Shown: one piece after another, positions 21,492-34,695 of the stretch | Position numbering within the stretch: the stretch's first letter is position 1 | Layout of the letters: each line of letters opens with the position of its first letter | Made by a program: the position numbers and the translations under genes | Assembly: GCA_022695795.1 (NCBI GenBank) | Contig: MU404101.1 | Span: 190,562-254,561 of the forward strand | DNA: 64,000 nucleotides | From: Biscogniauxia marginata | Taxonomy: Eukaryota; Ascomycota; Sordariomycetes; Xylariales; Xylariaceae | Reading direction: 5' to 3' | The notes under the pieces: generated by a model | What the model was told of the DNA's origin: nothing | What the model saw: the letters and a program-made list of their open reading frames with translations, nothing else | Databases searched by the model: none

Positions 21492-24487
21492 GGAGACTTT
21501 GGAGGTTCACCGACTAAGTGTGAGGTTGGTAGAGGACAGATGCCGCCAACGTTGGGAGGAGAAAAGATGGGCGGAGGGGGAAAGAGTCGTGGAAAAATAT
21601 ATTCAATAATAATGTAGGTGGAGCGTGAGTTTTTTTTAGGAGTGAGTGACATACATGCACGGGTACCTTTTCTCAGTCAGCACTGGGAATTATGACGAAC
21701 ACCGGGTTCCGCCCGATGAGGCAGATCAAAAATTTTGAAAAATTAGTTTCTTTTCCCAGCGCCCCGCAGTGGGTGTGGGAGCTCTATCTAGCCAAGTCTG
21801 CCCTGGAGCTCTTCCCCTTGAAATAAAACCCTTACAGTAGGAATCCTAGCAAGTGCTAGGTAGCGGTTTTAAAGAAAATCGGGTTAGTTGCAAGGGTAAT
21901 CCAGCCAATCAGCGCTCAAGCTCGGACCATAGTCTAGTGCATAAATACCACTAGATGCATGTAAATTTTCGTATGCACCTACTAAGATTTCTACTATACC
22001 AACTTTGAGACAGGGATCTCGAAGCTACTGCCGTATGTACCTACTACCTCTCTTAACTATAATATCCATCTTTCTCTATATGTACTTACTACTTCATAAT
22101 CTCTTCACAAACTCATATAGAAGTATATGCTTATTGAGATTTTTTTTTTTTTTTAGCTCACGGTACTTCCCCCTTTGTGCTCCGGTGCGAATCTGGGTTG
22201 TGAAAAAAATTCATTTAAGTCATAGAGATAGAGAAAAGATAGGCGCACGTAGTGATGTGTGGCAGAAAGCATATGAATTGTGTAAACGATGATTGGTTAT
22301 TGGAAATTGTCTCTGCTGCGCTATTACAGAAATCCTTGATCCGAGTGGTCGGTTCCGTGTTGTCGCTGACTCGGGTACGCCTCTTACATAGGTACCTCAT
22401 TACACTTCAAGTCTCTTGTAAATCTATACCTACGGTACCTAAGAGTAAACTAGAAATGGCAAAAGTCCCTTTAGATCTACATAGGAATTTGCCTAAGAAC
22501 CTTATCTCATGATGATTTTTGTAACCCTATTTATATAGTCACTGTCACGATGCGGACCTTGAAGGATGGAGTGCAAACGAAGTCGTTGCGCGAGGAGCTA
22601 GGATTATGGGAATTGTAGGGTACTGGTTCGGGGATAATTAGGGATTGTTCGGCATGAGGTTCTATTAGACGTTATAAAGATGCTAAACCGTAGTCTCCGT
22701 TTGAAACCCCAACTTGAATATGGTGCAACGCTTGGACCACCACCAGTGCCTAGGCTAGCGGTTTTCTTGCTTACATCTAAACACTCTCTTTGTTCCCAGC
22801 CAGGGCTATTCCAGGCTTCAATATACCTGTATGTAGTTCCCTCTGCCATTTTCCTGCCTTGACTGACACAAGCCACTACACAAGCCACTACATATAGCTA
22901 TCTACTGGTGAGGGAGTCCTTGACATATACATACATTGATACATTACTTGGTTTCTTTCTCTCTAAGTGTCTTATGATTTATAGTTGTTGTAGTTATTAA
23001 TCCCTAATTTATATTAAAATCTTATACCTTTATTAATATATTAAGGAAATACATACAAGGTTTTAAGTGGTTTTATATTAGTTAACTTCTTTTAAGATAT
23101 GAATATTTTTAAGAATACATTTGTAGTAAAGAGATGCTTAGGTTTATTAGTTCAATTAAGCTTCCACACTATATATTTATAGCCACGCCAAGTGGCAGCA
23201 CAAGGCCGATACTATGATAATAAATACGAATATGTAGTGAGAGATGGACTTGAAGTTGGTACAAACTGTCTAGACTTGAGGCATTCACGACGGAAGTGGA
23301 TTCAATTTATGTGAATTACTTTTATATTCACGTAGCTAGGAAGCCATGTTATATTACCTGTCACATATAAATAAATAAAGCAACAGACATGCCTATAAAC
23401 CCTCGCGCTCTTGTTATGTCCAAATACCATTCGAAACCTCGGGGTCGAGACGCCATGCAAACCCCCTCTTGATGCTGTGTTAGTCAACAACAAAGAATCG
23501 ACACTGTGCATATTATCAGCGGAATGCCCGCCCCATTATAGTCTACAAAGATATTCCATATCGCGACAGACGGCAACGATGAAGAGCGAGATGTATCATC
23601 GTAATATCAAGAAGGCGGATTTCCTAATAATACGTACCGTATATGCATATCATCATATTCGGGAGGAGGAGACATACGAACCCTGGAGTCATCTGGGTTC
23701 TATACCTAGGCATGTCTAGAAACTAAATTCTCGGCCGACGTAAAACGTACCTACTTATCTATTATGTTCATCCCGAGAAAAGGCCGACCCTAGTCCCTTG
23801 GAACCGGCTCTTTCTCCATGAATAAAAAGGCTGGCTGGCATTTCAACCCGCGCTTCATGTCATGGGTTAAACTGCTCTAACCACGCTCTCGAGGCCTATA
23901 TACACACACACATCCAAACTTATCGATGGGTACGTCTTTTTTTTTTCTTTCAGAGGGGAAGATATGTACCCTACCGCTTTTCATCTTGATATTTTACCAC
24001 AACAGCCATAGTATACCAACCTTCCCATCAACCCGTGTCTACTTCTCGAAACCGCGACTTGCTATATATATATATACAATACCCTCGAGATCCCCGGCAT
24101 AATATCCACGGCTAAGAAGCGAGATAAATAATTTTTACGCACAGTACTCAGCACGTAATATCGTCCCTTTAACGTCTAGACGTCCACAACACGACACAAC
24201 ACATGCCACTCTATCGTGATATACTCCGAAAGAACAAATATCTAGGTTAGCAATTGTCCACCCTGCTGCTCACAAAACAGAATGACGATAGTGCATGAAA
24301 TTCATCTCGCCCGCAACCCTTTTTGGGGGTTGGGATCATCCATTGGTTTTTTGTTGTTGCGTGTCACTAGAAAAAAAAAATAATACAGCGAAGTTTCGTT
24401 AAAGCCGTCCCACCGGACTCCTGTACATAATTCCACCCCCTCGCTTCTCTTACATACATAACCCATGTACATAGCCAGCCACCCGGT
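21492..24487. other. Intergenic, 3.0 kb, largely AT-rich
   Basis: This is the promoter side of the NADH dehydrogenase gene and the 3' side of the flippase gene. Small open frames (for example at 22252-22512 and 23411-23719) resemble no family and sit in AT-rich, low-complexity DNA. It contains the AT island listed next. Confidence 0.55.
22930..23200. repeat. AT-rich island, possibly decayed repeat
   Basis: This stretch is strongly A+T-rich and TpA-rich, with tttattaatatat-type words, in otherwise balanced DNA. It resembles RIP-mutated repeat remnants of filamentous ascomycetes. I cannot identify a parent element. Confidence 0.45.
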
Positions 24488-27400
24488 CTACCTTCCTGAC
24501 GTCGATGCGGGCATTTCTCCGTATCTTCCCCTATGTCTTGTCGTGTCGTAAGCATTGATGACACGTGTCTGGCTCTCGTCGGCTTGCGAGAAGGCGTAGC
24601 CGCGCTGCTTGCGCATTCGCTGCACTTGGCGGACTTTTCTGATTGCCTTTTGGAACTGTTCCATTCTATACGATATTTTGTCAGTGACCTGGATCAAGTG
24701 ATACACACGGGAATTGGATGATGGAACATACCTTGGCCGGTAGTCTTGAATATTGTACTTTTGGATTTCCTGAATGTGATGATACGTCTGTGGATAATAC
24801 ATCCTCTTTGCATATTTCCAGGCGACGTCACGGAGGAGGCACAACATAGGCAAGGCAAGTGTCTGGAGCCAGAAGACTGGGTTCGTAAAGAGTTTTGGTA
24901 CCAAACCATCGTACTCTTCAGAGAAGCCAAGCTTGGGTGCAACAATACCGTAGACAGCAACAAAGACATACCAGATTGCCAAGCTGCCCGGAATTGCCAT
25001 GATGTGATACTTGGTCCAATTATTTGTTACCAAAGCGGCTTTGCCGAGGACAGTAGCAAGAACGGAAGCGTATAGAGCCGTACCCCAGACCCAGTGCCCT
25101 GCCATCGTACCATCACCTAGTACAAGGTCACTGTACCAGATGAGCTCCCCGAAGATATACAGAATAATCGAGTGGTACACGGCATTGGCAATCCAGGCAG
25201 CAAACGTGCTAACTTTAAAGAATTGGTTCTGTTGCCCTAGCGAATATAGCTGGGGATATCGGTCGAGTAGTCTAGCAGAAATGAACTGGTCTAGGATACC
25301 TAAGACGAGGGGCGGCAAGACAGTGTAGAAGACGTTGTAGAAGGAAAGGGTCCACGACTCGTATATGATAGCTCCAGAGAAGACGTTTTGAAACGTGTAC
25401 TGGCTATGATTAGCAAGATACGAACAGTGATATTTCGATGAGTCACAAGAAGCGGCGGTACGTTAAGAATGATAGAATTGTGCTAGGCATCTTTGGGGAT
25501 GGGAGCAGTGGGAGAAGTAGGGTCAAGTAAAGCGCTCGGCTTACCCAAAATTGTGTCATATAAAGGGCGATGTTCTTATAGAACGAGAAGAGAATTGTTT
25601 TGCTGATACGTTGATAACTCCAGGCACCGTGAACAAGGGTTAGTTTGCGAAGGAATCGGAACTGGCCAATCGAAATATCGGCAGATCGAGCCGCCTGAAG
25701 GCCTTCGACACCAGATATACCAACTCCAATATGGGCAGCTTGAATCATAGACACATCGTTCGCCCCGTCGCCAATAGCGAGGAGGATCTCAGGTGAGTTC
25801 TTCTTGACCATTTTGACAACTAAAGCCTTCTGCAGGGGCGAGACACGGCAGCAAATAACAGCCTTGCACATCACAGCCAGGTCATAAAACAGTTTCTCCA
25901 TGTCAGGCTCTAGGGCGTACGTAAGGGACTTGCCGTCGATGACAAGGGCTAGAGTATCCGTCTCGACCGACGCTTCGACGTTATTCCTGATTGCATCTAA
26001 TTTCTTCTGTATATTATCGCGAGTTGCCGCGGCGTCTTCTTCATTGACGATGAGGAGCATCATATCTTCGCTAAGGAGCTTAGAACTCATGCCGATATTG
26101 ATGGCCGTCTCCTGTCGATCTCCAGTCAAGACCCACACCTTAATATTCGCTTGTTGAAGTGTGTGAATAGTCTCTGGCACACCGTCTTGAAGGCGATCTT
26201 CGATGGCAGTCGCACCAAGCAGGTAAAAGCCAGTTTCGATGAGCTCGGCCGCCTTGTCGAGCTCTTCGGCTCGGTTACCACCCACTGTGGTTTGCGCCTT
26301 ATCGAATATCGCGTACCAATCTTGGAATTCCTGTTCGGAGACCTCACGCATTGCTAAACAAAGGGTCCTAAGACCTTCAGAAGCGTATTCTTCCAAATGC
26401 AGCAGGGTTTGCTCAACATGAGGGTTATCCTCACTTAGACGTTCTAGAATGACCGTATCAGCACCCTTGCAGTACAGTCGAACTTTTCCGTCCGGGCACC
26501 GGTAGATCGTGGACATTCGTTTCCTTGTCGAGTTGAACTCGCAAACGGCTAGAAGCTCATACTCGTATTCCTTGCCTTCAACTTCAATGAGCACGGACCG
26601 TGGTTTTCGAGCGACAAATGTATAGCCCATCATCTTAGCACCCTCAACCAAAGCACCTTCGTCAGGAGATGCGGCTTGATATTTGATTTTGCCGCCTGGT
26701 CCCTCCTGCCGTTCCGGAATAACGGTGTGACATGTAGCCAGCAAAGCCAAAAATTGGTCGATAGCCTTGGCACTTTCGTGGGATTTCAGGTTTTCATTTA
26801 GTCTCTTGAAATCATGAATTCCGACCTCCACACCATCCTCGACCGTGGCTCTTCGATCCTCTGGTACCTCATCCGCATATTGTATGCCGCTTATCGTGCA
26901 CTGTTTGAACTCCATCATGTTGCACGTCAAGGTCCCTGTCTTGTCAGAGAAAACGAAGCCGACCATGCCCAATTCTTCGACTAAACTTGATGTCCGACAA
27001 TTTGCGGGTGTGTCCGTCTGGTCGTAGTATATGTCGAGGTCATCGTTGATGAGAATGCCGTGCCAGTACTTAACCATCTCCACCGTGACGAACAGCGAAA
27101 TCGGGACCAAGGAAGAAAACAGGACCCAGTAGGTGACGAGATCCTTGAAAATGGCTTGGATGACCGCACTGGCGCCACCAAGAGAATCCAACATCAGGTA
27201 CGGGATCGACTCCGATCTCACGGATCGGAACACTAATTCGCCCACGGTACAGATAACACTAAGGACGAGGAGCATGCCTACCAAGGCCAGAACCAGTAAG
27301 TTGAGTTGACGCTCGACCTTGGTCCGCTTGATCGGGGTTGCCGTCGCGTTGCGCATCAGTTTCGTCTCGTGTCCAGTGAAGACTACTATGCCATGGATCC

Positions 27401-28736
27401 AAGGGGTGTTTCTTAGGGTAGCTCCTCGAAGTAGTAGTTGTTCTGGGTTCAGAGACAATTCCTTCTCTCCACCGCCAGCTTGCATGGTCAGAGTCGCTTC
27501 GTACGTATACAAGCTGCTGTTGGGCTGCTCGGATCTGATCCTGCCACCTAACCTGCTTAGCTCCGCCGGGCTGACCAGTGCAGCCGTCTCCGGTAAGCCC
27601 TGCTTGATCTTCAGATTAGTCTCACCATCCAGATTCGCCGTCTCGATATAACACAAGCCCTCCGGTTCCGAGCTAGCAAGCAACACCAGGTCGGCGGGAA
27701 AGGGTTCTTCCGACTGGACTCGTACGATATCTCCTACGGCCACGTTGATCCATTTCGTCTCCTCAAAATTAGATCCCCGTAGTACCCTAGCTTTAGAGTT
27801 GTTGAGAGCACTATCAGCTTGTTTCCTACGGTAGTCTTCGACCAGTTCCTTGCCTGCAGAAATCAACAAGACAACAATGAGAGGGCCAATAGTCGTGTAG
27901 CGATTCGTCGGAGACAGATTAGGGATCTGTTGGAGTGCGGCGGTGAATAGGAAGAAGACGTTAGCGAATTTAGAGAACTGCTCGATGAGGAACTTGGGTA
28001 GGAAGGTAGCGATGTTGTATTTGGCGGTAGAGACATGGTTGTCGACATATTTAGTCGTCGCGTTCGCGGGGGGGTTGTTCAAGTGGATGATCCTGGGCCC
28101 AAGTGTCGAAGGGTCCGGCTTGCTGCCTCCAAAGCCAAACTTGAAGTTCTTCAGCTCGAACTTCTTGCCCTGTTTAGCCTGCGCATCGTGACCTGCTGGG
28201 TCCCCTCGTCCGCGGCCCGGCTGCGTCAAGGGGAGATCCATCTCTGAATAGCCCTTCTGTCCCATTCCAAGCATGTTCTTGGCTCTGCCTAAGAAGCCAC
28301 CGCCCAATCCGAGCACACTATTGCGATTGCGTGCATTCTCACGGCCCATCACATCCCCGCTTCCACTCGACGCGCCTCCATGTTGGTAGTATGATTGGCC
28401 GTCGTCGGGGTAATCGTCGAAATCGTCGGCGTATCTTTGATAATTGTGTAAATCAGAGGTCTGGCTGTATTGCCTGTCGGCATCGGATAGGTAGGGCGGC
28501 CGAGGACCCAAATTGCTCGCGCCTGGTGGTGGGTTCTTTACGCTCGGGTGGGTAGTCTGGCTACCGCCTATAAAATCGTCATAGGATACCGAGGGTCGAG
28601 GAGGGTCGTTGTTGTAGTTACGGAGGATCTGGTCGTCGTCTATGGGCGCTCTATGCCCGCCATAGGAGGGTTGATCATCGAGATCGAGTAGTAGGTCATT
28701 GTTGGCGCTGCCACCAGGAGGCGCCCTGCCGGCCAT
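24488..28736 (-). CDS. DRS2: P4-ATPase phospholipid flippase, Drs2 type
   Basis: Three exons (25545-28736, 24732-25399, 24488-24665) join in frame to 1345 residues, the usual length for fungal Drs2. After a disordered N-terminus of about 220 residues come the P4 signature segments: KYNIATFLPKFLIEQFSKFA at the first membrane helix, the actuator motif DGET (370-373), the phosphorylation motif DKTGTLT with Asp598, KGADTVI in the nucleotide-binding domain and GDGAND near 988. Membrane helices follow, with FSFYKNIALYMTQFW at the first junction, and the tail carries a basic segment after NIQDYRPR. Drs2 moves phosphatidylserine and phosphatidylethanolamine to the cytosolic leaflet at the trans-Golgi and endosomes, and in filamentous fungi at the hyphal tip apparatus. 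It needs a Cdc50-type partner, which is not in this window. The N-terminal Gln/Tyr/Asp-rich part contains an NPP-rich linker. Confidence 0.95.
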
Positions 28737-29603
28737 GTCGCGAAGGGATGAGTATTACGAAGGGAGAAAGAGTGAAGGCATGTGAGACTCTAGGGGAACA
28801 GAAACACGGATCAGAAATTCGGGATCGGTGCCTGGGTTTCCAGCTTCTTAGTAGTAGTCAAGGGAGGGACAACGAATTAGAATTAATCAATCCAGATTTT
28901 TTGATCTAAAAGAAGAACAAGAAGAAAGAAAAAAAGAGTCTCGTTACAAGCTTGCGTTGCGGTGTTAAGGTCAGGAGTAGGTGGAATGGGAGATGGCCGA
29001 CGCTCGTAGGTGTATCATGTAGGAGGATCGAGGACGGGAATCAGGAGGATAGATTGAATCGACTGAGGCGGCGATGGGAAGACGTCGCGTTCGGCGGGTT
29101 CGAAGGAGCTGGGATGGGAGATATCGTGACTAGCTTTTACGGCAGAATCGGCAGGTCGAGGCAAGGCAAGGCAAGGCAGTTGGGCAATAGAGAGTGTGTC
29201 GTGAAACGCAGGTTGTAGTTGGTAGGCAGGTCGCATTGGAGCATCTGCATCAGCTTAGTGTATGAAGGTATTTGATAGTGTGGACAGACCCGGAGGCCGT
29301 GTTCGTGCAGGGTGTTTCTTTGCATGCACCGCCTTCTACCTGACACCCTGCTTAGCAGCCAACCAGCCCCAGGAGAACCTGCAAAAGGGGACAGTCGCCT
29401 CTCTGATTGGCCAGATGATCTGCGGCACGTACCACAGGGAGGCTTTGCAAATTCGTGGCTGATATTTATGGACCCACCTAACCACTCCAAACCTCTTATA
29501 CATAACACCACCTACCCTGACCATCTCCTAACCTTACGTACTTCAATTTTTATGCGGCAAACGGTCCCATCTACTGTTTGTCAAGCGCAACGAAATCCTT
29601 TAA

Positions 29604-29644
<41 letters not shown>

Positions 29645-30328
29645 CCACATTCGCAGAATAATCTTGACCTGGGCCACTAAAGTTAGATAGGATGATAAGA
29701 AACGGCATAACAAATAACATTTTCTAGACTTACCGGGTATTGCCCCTCTCGTATCTGAAACCCCAGCAGATGGAGACGGGAACACAGTATATCAGATGTG
29801 TAAATCTTTATAACTGCTGTTTTATTTCGGGGTAAAAAGACGAGAAAGTTTAAGGACGGGAATTAAAGGGGGAGGGGGAGGGGGCAAAGTCAGCCTCAAT
29901 TTTGAACGTTGGATGGACCTACCTATCCATTATTAGACCGAGCTCGTATCTACTTCGTACCTTTGGGGTCTATTCTCTATTAGGATTAGCAGAGATGTCT
30001 GCGACAGGCCCGACAACCTCGAAGACATTTTTGAGCTCGTCGCAAACCCACCGTGGGTTACCTTACCTACCTCCTATTTCACACGACCGCTTATTTTCTT
30101 CAGTCGATCTCTGTGCAAGACAAGTCTCAGTGCGGCGTTTTGGAACCTATAAGCCAGCCCATTTGAGTGCAGGCCAATAAATCGCAACCTAACTTTACTC
30201 TATTGGTCTATATTCACGGGAAACCTATATTAGGCATTATATACCATGTAAGTGTATATTGCAATAAAGTGAGTACACGAGTCGCTTATAGTCAAGCCAC
30301 CCATGATTCTATCTGTAATCGCGACGCC
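28737..30328. other. Intergenic, flippase promoter side and hydrolase 3' flank
   Basis: This 1.6 kb stretch upstream of the DRS2-type gene has no recognisable gene. It includes the TA microsatellite listed next. A short open stretch around 29990-30150 reads as a plausible peptide but has no start or splice support. Confidence 0.5.
29607..29642. repeat. (TA)n microsatellite
   Basis: About 16 consecutive TA dinucleotides. No flanking symmetry is seen. Confidence 0.9.
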
Positions 30329-31576
30329 TCACAGGACCGACTTGATACTATTGCCTAGCACGCTCCGAACGAACTCCCCAATATACTTGTTAGTCTCTTC
30401 AGGCTTCTGCACCATGGCCCAATGAGAGCACTTAGGGATGAGTTCTTTCTTCAACAACCCGGCCTCGAAGTACTTCTCCTGCCCGTCTGCCATCTTCGGC
30501 ACAAGCGCCGCGTCGTTCTCGGCCATGATCAGCATGCCCGGTATCTTGAACCGAATCTCTTTGTTGGCGAGTGGCAGCTCCTCCTCGCTGATGATCTCGC
30601 GCAGGCGGTACCAGTTGCACGGCCCGTGGAGACCGCGTTGGGAATACACCTGGGCGTAGTGCTCGACCATCTCCTGACTCACGATCGGGGATGGCCCGGC
30701 CTTCTCTAAGTACTCCTCAACGAGGCCGTCCTGCACGTTCCAAATGGGTTTACCCTCCGGGGTCTTGCCGCCAAATATGCCGTTGAAGAAGAGGCGTAGT
30801 CGCTCGGGCGTCTTGCCTACCATCTTCTCGGCGACGCCTTCGCTGAATTGGACCTGGTATCCGAATGTGGGATACTTCTGTACCACCTCCTCCAGCGTGA
30901 TTATCCTGGGCGACGGGGGAGTGAATGGTACGCATATGCTGAAGATGGCGCGAATCAACTCGGGGTAATAGAGGGCCATGCGCCTGTGGGAAAGCTAGAG
31001 TTAGCAGATGCTCTTAGGTATTGCGCAAAAAGCCCCAGGTTTTGAACGACTAATATGGGGTCCGTAGCCCCCAGATGCCAGAACAGCCTGGATATGGATA
31101 TCTCGGGCCCCAAGGATGGAACTGAGGAAAAAAAGCCTGTATCGTACTAACCAGACCAACGCACTGCCCCAGTCATGACCTCCAATAATGATCGGCTCAT
31201 TGGTGACTTCTTTCACGATAGAGGCCACATAGCTGGTCTGCTTCTTTAAGGAGTATTCCTTATAAGAATCTGGAGCGTCCGTATATCCAAATCCCAGCAT
31301 GTCCGGGACAATAACTTGCAGGTTCAGAGAAAGCAGATAGGGTACTTGGTAGCGCCACCCCATGGCAAGATCCGGCCTGTTAAAACCTGGTAAGTTCACT
31401 TACTCGGAGTGCTCGGGGGTTGGGTTGGGATATAGATACCATCCATGGATGAGGAGGACGGTAGCGGCTGGCTTGCCCTCTGGCTTTGCTAGCATGTAGT
31501 AATACTTGAAGCCGCCTGCGGTGGTGAATTTGTGCTCAACGCGGGGGTCATTGGGGACTAGGGCATCGACCGCCAT
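30329..31576 (-). CDS. Alpha/beta hydrolase, epoxide hydrolase type
   Basis: Three exons (31440-31576, 31152-31376, 30329-30983) join in frame to 338 residues from MAVDALVPNDPRVEHKF. The first junction rebuilds the oxyanion motif HGWPDLAMGWRYQ, and the second rebuilds VWRMALYYPE. The nucleophile elbow GGHDWGSALVW gives Asp114. Later the acid is in AENDAALVPK (Asp278) and the base in KCSHWAMV (His308), so the Asp-Asp-His triad of soluble epoxide hydrolases is complete. The cap domain lies between about residues 140 and 255 and contains tyrosines. The likely reaction is trans-addition of water to an epoxide; haloalkane dehalogenase is a less likely alternative. There is no signal peptide or clear PTS1 (C-terminus KSVL). 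Introns are 63 and 168 nt. Confidence 0.9.
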
Positions 31577-32738
31577 GGTGTTTTTTTTTGGTGTGTACGG
31601 GACACTCTTGAGAAAGATCGAAGTTTGGATGAAGTAGAAATTCACTTTAATCGCCGAACCAGGTAGATTTGAGACCACCCCCCTAAATGGCAGGTCTAAA
31701 TAATTGTAAGCTGACGGAGTTAGCTAAAGCCTTTACCTGAGCATGTACCAGGCTTATAGGGCTTTTTATATACTACAATCGCCAAGTACCTAGGCTAGTT
31801 CTTCGATATATATTAATGTTAACCAACTATGATCCTTTTATACTCCGATGCACACGACGCAATTAGCCGACCCCTGCCAATGTTCTTTTCGTTGAAGTGG
31901 ATACAAATGGATCATCCATAATGATTTTGTGGAATTTTCGTCTCTTCCGTGCTTTAGTGAATCTCGTAGTGCGAGCCAGCCGAGGTAGGTATTCTTTTTT
32001 TACGGTCTATATCGATCAGTACCTTGGTAAAGATGCGGGGAGTCGTGGCCTCCGAATTGGCCCCCTACCCTAGCCACCGAGATATCACAAAGCACGGTAT
32101 CAGGGTATCAGACAAAAGAGTAATACTGTCTTGCCTGTTTCCCCCTAATTGGTCGTTTCAGGTGAGGACCACACCGACAGGGGAACTGAAAATCCTTGCC
32201 GGATCGTGCATGATTTGAGTTTCTAACAATAGTAAAGATTGGCCGACGTCACGTAACCTACGGAGGCCGCGATGGAATGTTTATGTACTAGGTAGGTAAT
32301 CATAACGAAATGCTTCATACTTTTGACCGCAGCCTCCGCCAATTAGGTAAGAGGTAGGGTAGTCTATGTCACAACCGAGCCTCGGCATGTTCGTAATACA
32401 TACATACACAGTAAGTGAACTACATGTAGGTAGTGAAAAACCTGTTGTACATATACAAGATCAAATCGAACGATAACCCCGTCACAGATAATTTCGTTCT
32501 CACCTTCAGGAAATACATACAATCAACAAGAATTATCGCACTAGCTTCGCGACTCTGTAAGAATCGCATAGAGGTATCATTCCGAGCCCACATCGTCCCG
32601 CCCAGTCCACATCCGAAATCTACGGCCGATGTCCACATCGATCAGGAACGCCTAAACACCCTGGCTGCTTAAACCTTCCTTAATACAAGTAATCCCCCAA
32701 GGCCGGCACATAGAAAAAAAGGGACCATAAAACCCTCC
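31577..32738. other. Intergenic, no gene seen
   Basis: This 1.16 kb stretch is the hydrolase promoter side and the 3' flank of the pinin-domain gene. Two overlapping small open frames near 32420-32670 on opposite strands resemble nothing. Confidence 0.55.
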
Positions 32739-33803
32739 TCAGTAGATGACCGTGTCCTCGTCTTCCTCAATCATAACATCGTCTGCCCTATCGGATTCTT
32801 TCTCATGGCCAGCCTTACCAGTAGTATGCGAGGGAGCGCGATTAGTAGGATCAGGGGGTGGAATGTTAGTAGGATGCTCAACATCATCAGATCTACCCAC
32901 TGTCTCCTTGGCTTCAGGTGGGGGGGCTTTCACTGCGACACCCAGAGCTTTCAATCTCTGCTCCTTCTGCTGCTTGAATTCAAGAACTTCCTTGGCAATA
33001 ATGTCCTCGACATCTCGGATCTGATCTTTGATTATATCTTCTTGCTTCTCGCTGAGCTTCCAGGGCAAAAAATACTGTGATAGAGACGCGTAATTAGTAC
33101 GTGTCCGGGTCTCTTCTGACTAGGCTGCTCACTATCTTGGGCTTGCTTTGAGTTTGTAGGAACCGCGCGGTGGCGCGCATGTTCGAATGCCGGGTTTGCA
33201 TCTAGTACGCCCATTAGCACAGACGATTCATGAGCAAGCAAGCGCGCATATCCTAGGCTAACTCACTACTTTTTCGTCGAATTTCACCTGCTCTACCTTC
33301 CGTATGGTCCTCAGCTTTTCTAGCTTCTCTTCTCTCTGCTTGTGGTCCTCGGCCTGTTGCTGATGGACTTTTGCCTGCTGTCGTCGCTCAATCTCCTGTC
33401 GTCTCTTCTGCTGCGAGCTGGTAGTGGTTTGACTTAGAGTGCTTAGCAAACCACCGAATAACCGCTTCCCGCGTTTTTTCTCCTCCTGCATTGTGCTTTC
33501 GCGGCGATCCATACTTGGTTCTTTTGGTGTCGGCAGCCGTGCGCTGGGGTTGGCCTCGGCCGTATCACTGCCTAGCTTCGTTCGTTTCGGCGACTTGGAG
33601 TCCGCATCTTCATTTGGAGACGGCGGCGACGCCTTGCGCTTCTGCACCTTGCCATGTTCACCACTATGATTCTCGGCTTCAAGGTCCACCTTCTTTAACT
33701 CGGGGTCATGGTCGTTCGGCGAACTGTGTCGGAAGGGTTGTCAGTAACAATGAATGAACAGCACGGATGCGGCTCGTGCTCACCTTGCGATGTTGGTCGA
33801 CAT
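32739..33803 (-). CDS. Pinin/SDK/MemA-domain protein
   Basis: Four exons (33784-33803, 33267-33723, 33133-33201, 32739-33074) join in frame to 293 residues. The first exon encodes only MSTNIA plus two bases. The pinin/SDK/MemA region starts near residue 95 with KKRGKRLFGGLLSTLSQT, continues through a long charged helix (KRRQEIERRQQAKVHQQQAE), crosses the 69-nt third exon (MQTRHSNMRATARFLQTQSK) and ends with the YFLPWKLSEKQEDII block. The tail is acidic and ends DEDTVIY. In animals the domain is found in pinin, a nuclear-speckle and exon-junction-associated splicing factor. A nuclear RNA-processing role is inferred for the fungal protein. The N-terminal part has an SPKRTK basic patch suited to nuclear import. 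It is divergent from RDS3. Confidence 0.88.
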
Positions 33804-34695
33804 GGCTAGAAAAGGATGTCGGGGAAGACAGCGAGTAAAAAGGAGCTGGAGATAAAGTCAATGAAAGAATATGCCGCACAGGGCGATAATATATCCCGCA
33901 GTTTACACCATTATACTCGTGGTGTCGTCGGTAAATGCGGAGACACGGCAAGGCTGATGAAGGTTTCGGAAGTGCGATCAATCGGTTTGGAACTTGCAGC
34001 GATGAAAATCAGTAGGGACAACTGCTGGACGCGGCCGCGCGATCCTTGGAGCACGCAAGCTCGAGCCCCACCTTTTGCAGATACGGGTTTAATCCTAGCT
34101 TCTGCGTATATCTTATTTAGTGCATAGACTCCTGATGACTACGTACCGAATGCATAGTATAGCTCAGGTCTTGTGTTAGCCCCGATGGATTTAGTTCATG
34201 CAGAAACTAGGATTATGTACCCGTACCAGGTACTGTACCCACGCGACTTGCAGCGACAACGCCGCAGCCTCTTCCACTCTGGTATATCTACAGCTCGGGC
34301 CTTGCGCCGATCAACCCTCCAACTTTCACATCGCTGATCCTGCGCAACAGACCCTTTTGTTTTCCCTTTCTCGCGCCTACGCTCGGAGACCCTGCGTCGA
34401 GGTATCACCCTTGGACTTACCGATTGCCACTGGACATCCCATCACACCAACGGCGAATCTTCCATCAGATTCTACCTTGAGAGCGCTGAGCTTGCAAGAA
34501 AAAAAGAAGAAAAAACCCCCAAAGAACCCTTTTGTTCTTTTTGCTCCTACGCCGACTTTCCAACGTCGAAGTTGCAATCTTTCAACCACCCGACCACTCC
34601 CCCGCAGAGGCAATCCCAACTATCCCCTCCCACGAGCCTCCCTAGACGAAGCATACCTCTAGGGCTACCTCCGCTATCGTTGAACACCAGCCAAC
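33804..34695. promoter_or_regulatory. Bidirectional promoter between two splicing-factor genes
   Basis: This 0.89 kb region separates the start codons of the pinin-domain gene (minus) and RDS3 (plus). It probably contains both leaders. A long open frame over 34198-34662 has no recognisable content and overlaps the RDS3 leader. A poly-A/C tract lies near 34498-34530. Confidence 0.7.

Noticed and set aside
23411..23719. 102-codon plus frame in AT-rich DNA
   Set aside because: No family resemblance and no surrounding exons; composition like its flanks.
29990..30150. Possible short coding remnant reading through DRPDNLEDIFELV
   Set aside because: The peptide looks plausible, but there is no start, no splice sites and no known family; too short to call.
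34198..34662. 154-codon frame in the RDS3 leader
   Set aside because: Low-complexity Pro/Ser/Lys content; it lies where the RDS3 promoter and leader must be.
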